The translations under genes and the position numbers were made by a program. Shown piece by piece: positions 1 to 4,914 of a stretch of DNA of 7,205 nt. The notes beneath the pieces were generated by a model. That model searched no databases. It was not told the origin of the DNA and saw only the letters and a program-made list of their open reading frames with translations. The stretch comes from Selenomonadaceae bacterium (GTDB lineage Bacteria > Bacillota > Negativicutes > Selenomonadales > Selenomonadaceae): the NCBI GenBank assembly GCA_016286075.1, contig JAEERZ010000114.1:1-7205 (forward strand), written 5' to 3'. Position 1 is the first letter of the stretch; every line of letters starts with the position of its first letter.

Positions 1-309
1 GCTGATATTCTGCTCGCAAATGACCTTGATCTCGTTCCCTGCGTCCAAAAGCTGTTGGGCAATGCCGACGCCGGATTCCTTACGTTTTATCATCTCCTGC
101 CAAATCGGCTCGGGAATCATTCGGCTCAAACGTTTCTTCCGCACGCCAAACAATCGCTCCAGCTCATAACCGTTATGCGGGACGTTTCCGCCGAAAAAAA
201 GCCCGTCGTCAATCACGCAGCTCTCGCCCGTCTCGACTTCAAGCCATCGAAAAAAAACGTATTGAAAAATCTGGTTGCCCAAGCCTCCGTTCACATAGAC
301 AATTCGCAT
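1..309 (-). CDS. Alpha-1,2-fucosyltransferase (GT11 family), N-terminal part, cut by window edge
   Basis: The first 103 residues are visible; the gene continues past base 1. The protein begins MRIVYVNGGLGNQIFQYVFF, and the GGLGNQxFQY signature near the N-terminus is the hallmark of glycosyltransferase family 11 (FutC/WbwK-like alpha-1,2-fucosyltransferases, which transfer L-fucose from GDP-L-fucose to galactose-type acceptors). The later family motifs, including the conserved HxRRGD region, lie outside the window, so catalytic completeness cannot be judged. The start at 309 is preceded by GAGGAG about 10 bases upstream and follows the stop of fcl by 19 bp, so it is the third gene of the gmd-fcl operon. 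That context supplies its donor sugar and supports the call. The coding strand carries a T8 run (250-257) and a T7 run (194-200). The acceptor glycan is unknown. Family assignment is strong; linkage specificity is inferred from the family. Confidence 0.88.
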   Translation of the reverse strand, partial: MRIVYVNGGLGNQIFQYVFFRWLEVETGESCVIDDGLFFGGNVPHNGYELERLFGVRKKRLSRMIPEPIWQEMIKRKESGVGIAQQLLDAGNEIKVICEQNIS

Positions 310-328
310 ATCTTCACGTCTCCTCGAT

Positions 329-1267
329 CTATCCGTTTCTTGTCCCGCGGCTCAAAAAATCCTCGTACGCCTTGCGGATTCCATCGGCAAGCTCCGTTTT
401 GTACCGCCAGCCGAGCGCCGCCGCCTTCGAAACGTCCAACAGCTTGCGGGGCGTCCCGTTCGGCTTCGATGTATCCCACGCGATTTTTCCCTTGTAACCG
501 ACGATTTGCGCGACAAGCTCCGCCAGCGCTTTGATTGTGATTTCTTTTCCCGTCCCGGCGTTCACCGTCTCGTTGCCGTGATACTGATTCATCAGAAAAA
601 CGCAAAGCTCCGCCAGGTCGTCCACATACAAGAACTCTCTGAGCGGGCTGCCGTCGCCCCAGCAGACGACCTCCGACGCGTTCGTTTCCTTCGCTTCATG
701 GAAGCGGCGGATCAATGCAGGGAGTACATGACTGTGCTCCGGGTGATAATTGTCGTTCGGACCGTACAGGTTCGTCGGCATCACGGAAAGATAATCCGTC
801 CCGTATTGCCGATTCAGGTATTCGCAATATTTGAGCCCGGAAATTTTCGCCAGCGCGTACGCCTCGTTCGTCTCTTCCAACGCTCCCGTCAAAAGGCAGC
901 TTTCCGGCATCGGCTGCGGCGCAAGCCTTGGATAGATGCAGGACGAGCCGAGGAATTCCAGTCGTTTGCAGCCGTTTTTCCACGCCGCGTGAATCACGTT
1001 CATCTCCATCGTCATGTTCTCATACATGAAATCAGCCAGAGCGCCCGCGTTCGCCATAATGCCGCCGACCTTTGCCGCCGCGAGGAAAACATACTCCGGC
1101 TTCTCTGCCGAGAAAAACTGCTCCACGGCTTCCTGACGCGTAAGGTCAAGCTCCGCATGGGGTGCCGTCAAGAGATTTCCGTATCCCTGCCGTTGGAGTT
1201 CCCGCACTATGGCCGAACCCACCATGCCCCGATGCCCGGCCACATATATTTTCGCGTTTTTTTCCAT
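329..1267 (-). CDS. fcl: GDP-L-fucose synthase (GDP-4-keto-6-deoxymannose 3,5-epimerase/4-reductase)
   Basis: This 312-residue cytoplasmic short-chain dehydrogenase/reductase makes GDP-L-fucose from GDP-4-keto-6-deoxy-D-mannose by double epimerisation and NADPH-dependent reduction, the second step after Gmd. The Rossmann motif GHRGMVG is at residues 11-17. GSSCIYP (107-113) supplies the catalytic Ser108 and Cys110. The YxxxK pair is Tyr137/Lys141 (YALAK), and His180 in HSHVLP matches the family's epimerisation histidine. PTNLYGPNDNYHPEHSHV and EFLYVDDLA are typical family stretches. Length is normal for the family (about 310-320). The start is set by TGAGGAAG a few bases upstream; this site overlaps the gmd stop codon, and the gap between the two genes is 9 bp, which suggests translational coupling. 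The start region contains an A7 run in codons 2-4. Also known as wcaG. Confidence 0.96.
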   Translation of the reverse strand: MEKNAKIYVAGHRGMVGSAIVRELQRQGYGNLLTAPHAELDLTRQEAVEQFFSAEKPEYVFLAAAKVGGIMANAGALADFMYENMTMEMNVIHAAWKNGCKRLEFLGSSCIYPRLAPQPMPESCLLTGALEETNEAYALAKISGLKYCEYLNRQYGTDYLSVMPTNLYGPNDNYHPEHSHVLPALIRRFHEAKETNASEVVCWGDGSPLREFLYVDDLAELCVFLMNQYHGNETVNAGTGKEITIKALAELVAQIVGYKGKIAWDTSKPNGTPRKLLDVSKAAALGWRYKTELADGIRKAYEDFLSRGTRNG

Positions 1268-1276
1268 CCCGCTTCC

Positions 1277-2308
1277 TCAATTCCCGTATTTTTCAATATC
1301 CGCCTTCACCATCATGCGCACGAGCCCTTTGAAATCCACCTTGCGTTTCCAGCCGAGCACGCGCTCCGCCTTCGACGAATCGCCCCAAAGCAGGTCGACT
1401 TCGGCAGGGCGGAAGTAACGCGGGTTGATTGCGACCAGCGCCTTACCCGACTTCACATCATACCCTTTCTCGTCGACGCCTTTGCCGCGCCACGCAAGCT
1501 CGACGCCGCCCTCAGCGAAAGCCGTCTCGACAAATTCCCGCACCGAATGCGTCTCGTTTGTCGCCAGCACGAAATCATCCGCCTTTTCCTGCTGAAGAAT
1601 GCGCCACATTCCCTCGACATAGTCGCCTGCAAATCCCCAGTCGCGCTTCGCGTCGAGATTCCCCAGGAACAGCTTTTCCTGTTTTCCGGCAAGGATTTTC
1701 GCCAGCGCGATGGTAATCTTACGCGTCACGAACGTCTCTCCCCGACGCGGCGATTCATGGTTGAAAAGAATGCCGTTCGCCGCAAACATACCGTAAGACT
1801 CGCGGTAATTGACCGTAATCCAATAGCCGTACAATTTCGCCGCACCGTAAGGACTCTTCGGATAAAACGGCGTCTTTTCGTTTTGCGGCGCGGTCTCCGG
1901 TAATCCGCCGAAAAGCTCCGATGTCGACGCCTGATAGAATTTCGCTTTCACGCCGCTCTGATAAATCGCGTCGAGCAGGCGGATCGTCCCGACGCCCGTC
2001 GTCTCCGCCGTATACTCCGGCACCTCAAAAGACACCGCGACGTGGGACTGCGCCCCCAAATTGTAAACCTCGTCGGGCTGAATTTTTTGAATCAGTCCCG
2101 TCAAATTGCAGGAATCGGTCAAATCGCCATAGTGCAGGAAAAACCGATCCTGTAGCGACGGGTCGTCATACAAATGATCAATCCGCTCCGTGCAAATCGT
2201 GCTGTGACGCCGGACGACGCCATGTACCTCGTAACCCTTGTCGAGCAGAAGCTCGGCCAGATACGAGCCGTCCTGCCCCGTGATTCCCGTAATCAACGCT
2301 TTTTTCAT
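1277..2308 (-). CDS. gmd: GDP-mannose 4,6-dehydratase
   Basis: The 343-residue product converts GDP-D-mannose to GDP-4-keto-6-deoxy-D-mannose in the cytoplasm, the committed step to GDP-L-fucose. The protein starts MKKALITGITGQDGSYLAE, with the NADP-binding GITGQDG at residues 8-14. ASTSELFG (127-134) carries Thr129 and Glu131, and YGAAK gives Tyr154/Lys158, completing the catalytic set. LFNHESPRRGETFVTRKIT (181-199) and KRDWGFAGDYVEGMW (221-235) are near-invariant in this family. The loop between Glu131 and Tyr154 looks one residue longer than in the human enzyme as I recall it. An in-frame ATG at 2344 would add 12 residues, but it has no Shine-Dalgarno and would sit only a few bases after the predicted transcription start. 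The ATG at 2308 has AAAGGGG (2318-2324) 9 bases upstream and gives the normal N-terminus. It is the first gene of the fucose operon. Confidence 0.96.
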   Translation of the reverse strand: MKKALITGITGQDGSYLAELLLDKGYEVHGVVRRHSTICTERIDHLYDDPSLQDRFFLHYGDLTDSCNLTGLIQKIQPDEVYNLGAQSHVAVSFEVPEYTAETTGVGTIRLLDAIYQSGVKAKFYQASTSELFGGLPETAPQNEKTPFYPKSPYGAAKLYGYWITVNYRESYGMFAANGILFNHESPRRGETFVTRKITIALAKILAGKQEKLFLGNLDAKRDWGFAGDYVEGMWRILQQEKADDFVLATNETHSVREFVETAFAEGGVELAWRGKGVDEKGYDVKSGKALVAINPRYFRPAEVDLLWGDSSKAERVLGWKRKVDFKGLVRMMVKADIEKYGN

Positions 2309-2358
2309 TTTACGATGCCCCTTTGCGTCAAAAATCAGTACCATATTTCTTATTTTTT

Positions 2359-2385
2359 ATTATAGCATAATTCCCTTTCCGGCAA
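2359..2385 (-). promoter_or_regulatory. Predicted sigma-70/sigma-A promoter of the gmd-fcl-fucosyltransferase operon
   Basis: On the minus strand there is a perfect TATAAT (2359-2364) preceded by TGC, that is, an extended -10 element (TGnTATAAT). A 15-bp spacer separates it from TTGCCG (2380-2385), a 4/6 match to TTGACA; an alternative -35 with 17-bp spacing is poorer. The extended -10 would make up for the weak, closely spaced -35. Transcription would begin near 2352, giving a leader of about 44 bases before the gmd start at 2308. No operator or riboswitch is evident in that leader. Confidence 0.65.
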
Positions 2386-2420
2386 AACGAAAACCGCCCG
2401 ACGCGCGAGCGGTTTTTGTT
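2386..2420. terminator. Bidirectional intrinsic terminator between the nucleotidase gene and gmd
   Basis: The arms AAAACCGC (2390-2397) and GCGGTTTT (2409-2416) form a perfect 8-bp stem with an 11-base GC-rich loop. Outward pairing through a G-U and three more pairs (2386-2389 with 2417-2420) extends it to 12. On the minus strand the hairpin follows the nucleotidase stop codon by about 20 bases and is followed by TTTTGCC, so it should end that transcript. On the plus strand no gene is known to need it. It abuts the -35 element of the gmd promoter. Confidence 0.8.
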
Positions 2421-2440
2421 TCTTGCACCCAGTATAATTT

Positions 2441-4066
2441 TTACTCGATGATCGTGATGCGGCCCTGTCCCTTCCAGTTCGCGTATTCTTCGCCGATCTT
2501 CGCATTCTTGTGGTTCTGCACGAACTCCATGATCATGTCCGCGTCGGTCAAAGAACCGTCATCGATCAGCTTCGCGCCCTTGAACATGACCATGCCGTTT
2601 CCGCCGTCCTTCAGCACGTACGTCGTGCCGCCGACGGTGTAGATTTTCTCCGGGTCGATGGGCTTTCCGCCGACCATCACGTCTTTGACCCGCCGCTCGC
2701 CGTTCACGGAAACGAAGCTGCCGTGAGCGTCCAACTCTACCGTGGAGGGAATTGTCGCGTCAATCGTGTAGCTTATACCCGACACTTGCAGGAAACCGCC
2801 GTTCTCCTCGGGCAAATTCATCGCGCCGAGCTCCAGCGCGTCAAGAATCGTCTGGCCGGTCACTTCCACCGCCGCGCTCATGTTGCCGAAGGGGAACGCG
2901 GTCAAAACGTCCTGATAAGTAAATACGCCTTTTTTGATCGTATTGCGCAGAGATCCGCCATTCACGAGAGAAATGTCCGTATTGAGCACAGCGCGGAACG
3001 CGTCGGCCACGAAGTCGCCCATGTTCGTCTCCTGGCTGCGAACGCGGCGCTCGCCCGTCGCGGGATCCCGTTCCTGCAGATCTACCAGCGACTCGCCCAC
3101 CGGCTGCTTCAAAATCGGCTCAAACTTCTTGTTTTCCTTTTCGATGACTTTCAGGATTTTCGGGTCGGGTTCGGGCAGGCCCGTTTCCACCGTCTCCAGC
3201 GTCGAAGTCATCGTGCCGTCGTCGTGCAGCACAAGCTTGCCGACGGTCTGCATCTTGGTGCCGGTTTGGGTAATCAAGACGTCTTTTCCGTCCAGCCCTT
3301 TCGCCATGCGGGCCTCGTACTTCTCATGGGAATGGCCGTCGATAATCGCCGTGACGCCTTTAGTATTCTCGGCAATCGCCGTGCTGGACCAGCGCGGAAT
3401 CGTTCCGTCCATACCGAGGTGGCCGACGACGATTACAAATTCGGCGCCTTTCGCCTTTGCTTCATCTACCGCCTTTTGGATCGCCGCATAAATTTTTTGG
3501 CCCGACTCGTCTTCCGAAAAACCATAGATGAATTTGCCTTTCTCGTCTTGGAAATATTTCGGCGTCGAAGTCGCCAGCGTCTCCGGCGTCGTCACGCCGA
3601 CAAAGGCGATCGTGTGGCCGCCTGCATTCACAATTTTATAGGACTGGAGCGGATGCTCCCCCGTGCGCAGGTCGGTGAAATTGCAGGAGTAATACGGCGT
3701 CTTCTGCATCTTCAAAAGCTCGAAGAAACGCGCCATGCCGTAGTCGAACTCATGATTGCCCGGAATGATGAAATCATATCCGATAGCGTTCATGACGTTC
3801 ACAATCGACTCGCCCGTCGAAAGCTTGCCGATAGGCGCGCCCTGCACCGCGTCGCCCGCGTCGACGAGCAGCACGGCCAAGCCCTGCTTTTTCAGGTTCT
3901 TCTTGTACTGAGAGAGCCGCGCAACGCCCACATTGTCCTCAATGCCGCAGTGGATATCGTTCGTGTGCAGAATGACGACGTCCGCCGCCAGCGCGCTCGC
4001 CGAGAACGCCAGCGTGAACACTGCCGCCAGCACAAAGCTGAAAAACCGTTGGAACTTTTGCTTCAT
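2441..4066 (-). CDS. Exported UshA-type 5'-nucleotidase / metallophosphoesterase
   Basis: This 541-residue secreted enzyme has the two-domain architecture of UshA/YfkN-type 5'-nucleotidases. Residues 1-27 are a signal peptide (basic KQKFQR, hydrophobic FFSFVLAAVFTLAF, cleavage after ASALA). The metallophosphoesterase domain holds the dinuclear-metal ligands in order: NDIH (36-39), DAGD (69-72), GNHE (103-106), GH (215-216) and GHSH (244-247). The C-terminal nucleotide-binding domain shows NGGSLRNTI (369-377), FPFGN (391-395), GGFLQVSG (423-430) and DGGNGMVMF (487-495), regions where the family stacks the base between aromatic residues. Expected activity is hydrolysis of nucleotides, and possibly UDP-sugars or dinucleotides, outside the cytoplasm; the exact substrate cannot be read. 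No LPXTG or C-terminal membrane anchor is seen. The open frame extends upstream to 4204, but AAGGAAGGGA (4071-4080) and the signal peptide fix the start at 4066. It has its own promoter and ends at the terminator at 2386-2420. Confidence 0.93.
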   Translation of the reverse strand: MKQKFQRFFSFVLAAVFTLAFSASALAADVVILHTNDIHCGIEDNVGVARLSQYKKNLKKQGLAVLLVDAGDAVQGAPIGKLSTGESIVNVMNAIGYDFIIPGNHEFDYGMARFFELLKMQKTPYYSCNFTDLRTGEHPLQSYKIVNAGGHTIAFVGVTTPETLATSTPKYFQDEKGKFIYGFSEDESGQKIYAAIQKAVDEAKAKGAEFVIVVGHLGMDGTIPRWSSTAIAENTKGVTAIIDGHSHEKYEARMAKGLDGKDVLITQTGTKMQTVGKLVLHDDGTMTSTLETVETGLPEPDPKILKVIEKENKKFEPILKQPVGESLVDLQERDPATGERRVRSQETNMGDFVADAFRAVLNTDISLVNGGSLRNTIKKGVFTYQDVLTAFPFGNMSAAVEVTGQTILDALELGAMNLPEENGGFLQVSGISYTIDATIPSTVELDAHGSFVSVNGERRVKDVMVGGKPIDPEKIYTVGGTTYVLKDGGNGMVMFKGAKLIDDGSLTDADMIMEFVQNHKNAKIGEEYANWKGQGRITIIE

Positions 4067-4100
4067 AAAATCCCTTCCTTTGCATTGAATTAAAACTCGA

Positions 4101-4128
4101 CTTATATGATAAAAGATTTCATTGTGAA
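4101..4128 (-). promoter_or_regulatory. Predicted promoter of the 5'-nucleotidase gene
   Basis: On the minus strand TTCACA (4123-4128; 5/6 to TTGACA) and TATAAG (4101-4106; 5/6 to TATAAT) are separated by 16 bp. Transcription would start near 4094, about 28 bases upstream of the ATG at 4066, leaving room for the AAGGAAGGGA ribosome site. The -35 overlaps one of the weaker DnaA-box-like 9-mers (4123-4131), so an activator or repressor bound to that cluster could affect this promoter. No experimental support is available. Confidence 0.55.
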
Positions 4129-4237
4129 AAACAAGGGAAAAACGGTGGATATTTTGTGAACAAACAAAGGCGAAAAACAGGCGCGAGCAAAAACTTTTCC
4201 ACACGAAAGGATGTTTTGTGAATAAAATTGTGGATAA
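4123..4237. promoter_or_regulatory. Cluster of DnaA-box-like 9-mers in an A-rich intergenic region
   Basis: Taking the DnaA box as TTATCCACA (reverse TGTGGATAA), the gap holds one perfect copy, TGTGGATAA at 4229-4237. There are two single-mismatch copies, TGTGAATAA at 4217-4225 and TTTTCCACA at 4195-4203 (opposite orientation). Three two-mismatch copies are TGTGAACAA at 4155-4163, GGTGGATAT at 4144-4152 and TGTGAAAAA at 4123-4131. A 13-bp direct repeat (TTTTGTGAAYAAA at 4152-4164 and 4214-4226, 12/13 identical) is spaced 62 bp, close to six helical turns. The plus strand is strikingly A-rich with several A5 runs. No dnaA, dnaN, rpmH or parA gene is in view, so this would be a DnaA-binding site away from dnaA (datA/DARS-like, or regulating the nucleotidase gene) rather than a demonstrated origin. 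Chance plus A-richness could explain the weaker copies. Confidence 0.45.
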
Positions 4238-4249
4238 GCGGCGATGTTT

Positions 4250-4750
4250 TTATCTGCCCGCCCGGCGCGCCACGATTTTCGCCAGCGCCACTCCGACCAA
4301 TCCCGTGACAATCTGCGGCGCTCCCATAGCCATCGACAGGGCCGACAACGCAGGCTCCGGCAGGTCGATCGCGCAGAGGACAAGCTGCGTACCTCCGTAA
4401 AGCAGCGCAGCCTTGACGAAAGGAGCGAGCCAGACGAAGCGGCTCTTCCACAAAATCGCACCCGCCAGCGCGGCAAAAACCGTATTTCCTATCCCCACCA
4501 CGGGAACCATCGGCAGCAGCGGAAGCTGTCCCTGCAAAAACGCGACCAACGGCAGGAAAAATCCGACGCTCGCCGTCCAAGGCGAACCTGAAAAACGAAC
4601 CGTCAAGACCAACGCCAGATTCACGAGACTGCCGATGACGAGCTGAGATAAGGGGCCCGACGGCAACGGCAGAAAAAAGCGCAGGCTTTGCGCCAGCACC
4701 GCGAGGGCCAGCCCCATCGCCGCGCAAACTATAACGCGCGTCCGCGCCAT
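4250..4750 (-). CDS. Six-helix membrane protein resembling ECF transporter substrate-binding (S) component
   Basis: The 166-residue hydrophobic protein has about six predicted membrane segments (roughly residues 5-25, 36-52, 60-80, 83-101, 105-127 and 141-160). Its layout, LRFFLPLPSGPLSQLVIGSL (23-42), FLQGQLPLLPMVPVVGIGN (71-89) and APQIVTGLVGVALAKI (144-159), resembles small ECF-type S components, which capture a vitamin or similar micronutrient and dock with a shared EcfT/EcfA module. Substrate is not identifiable, and no EcfT or ATPase gene is adjacent, so if the call is right it belongs to the group that shares an energy module encoded elsewhere. The start at 4750 is decided by GGAGGTGA (4755-4762); an in-frame ATG at 4789 would add 13 hydrophilic residues ahead of it and lies upstream of the predicted promoter's start site. 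No intrinsic terminator is evident after its stop. Confidence 0.65.
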   Translation of the reverse strand: MARTRVIVCAAMGLALAVLAQSLRFFLPLPSGPLSQLVIGSLVNLALVLTVRFSGSPWTASVGFFLPLVAFLQGQLPLLPMVPVVGIGNTVFAALAGAILWKSRFVWLAPFVKAALLYGGTQLVLCAIDLPEPALSALSMAMGAPQIVTGLVGVALAKIVARRAGR

Positions 4751-4771
4751 ACGCTCACCTCCGTTTCCATT

Positions 4772-4800
4772 ATCATAGCGTGGCCGCACGTCTCGCGCAA
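4772..4800 (-). promoter_or_regulatory. Predicted promoter of the S-component-like gene
   Basis: On the minus strand TTGCGC (4795-4800; only 3/6 to TTGACA) and TATGAT (4772-4777; 5/6 to TATAAT) have the ideal 17-bp spacing. Transcription would start near 4765, just before the GGAGGTGA ribosome site and 15 bases from the ATG. The weak -35 and the adjacent palindrome at 4806-4819 suggest that this promoter could be regulated. Confidence 0.45.
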
Positions 4801-4805
4801 CTCAT

Positions 4806-4819
4806 TTTTTCGCGAAAAA
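4806..4819. promoter_or_regulatory. Perfect 14-bp palindrome in the divergent intergenic region, candidate operator
   Basis: TTTTTCGCGAAAAA is a perfect dyad centred at 4812/4813. It lies a few bases upstream of the predicted -35 of the S-component-like gene and about 100 bp upstream of the chemoreceptor start. Its right arm also takes part in a second inverted repeat, GAAAAAT (4814-4820) and ATTTTTC (4827-4833), separated by 6 bases. The regulator is unknown. Simple A/T arms make chance occurrence possible. Confidence 0.35.
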
Positions 4820-4876
4820 TTACGGCATTTTTCAACAGCCGGCAGGATTTTTTCATTTAGCGTCGTAATTTAAAAA

Positions 4877-4898
4877 TATATAGTTATTTCCCTATATA
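4877..4898. repeat. Inverted repeat TATATAG-N8-CTATATA just upstream of the chemoreceptor ribosome site
   Basis: The 7-bp arms at 4877-4883 and 4892-4898 are perfect and flank 8 bases; the right arm runs into the AAAGGAG ribosome site (4898-4904). The whole stretch 4863-4900 is very A/T-rich and must contain or border the promoter of the chemoreceptor, but no confident -35/-10 pair could be chosen. The repeat may be an operator, a weak leader hairpin or simply promoter DNA. Confidence 0.3.
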
Positions 4899-4914
4899 AA
4901 GGAGCGGATTTCTC

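Noticed and set aside
506..1903. Long plus-strand open frame opposite fcl and gmd
   Set aside because: It is antisense to two genes with full catalytic motifs, has an R/H-rich composition with no domain, and is explained by the codon bias of the true strand.
2510..4093. Plus-strand 527-codon open frame opposite the 5'-nucleotidase
   Set aside because: The minus strand encodes a complete enzyme with signal peptide and metal motifs; the antisense product is an Arg/His/Val-rich shadow with no recognisable fold.
4067..4204. N-terminal extension of the nucleotidase frame to 4204
   Set aside because: It would bury the signal peptide 46 residues inside, lacks a ribosome site and covers the promoter; the start at 4066 has a strong Shine-Dalgarno.
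4123..4237. Replication origin
   Set aside because: Boxes are present, but no dnaA/dnaN/rpmH or partition gene is adjacent and most copies are imperfect, so it is reported only as a DnaA-box-like cluster.
4871..4897. Sigma-28-like promoter (TAAA-N16-CCTATAT) for the chemoreceptor
   Set aside because: Transcription would begin around 4904, inside or after the AAAGGAG ribosome site, so the mRNA would lack it.
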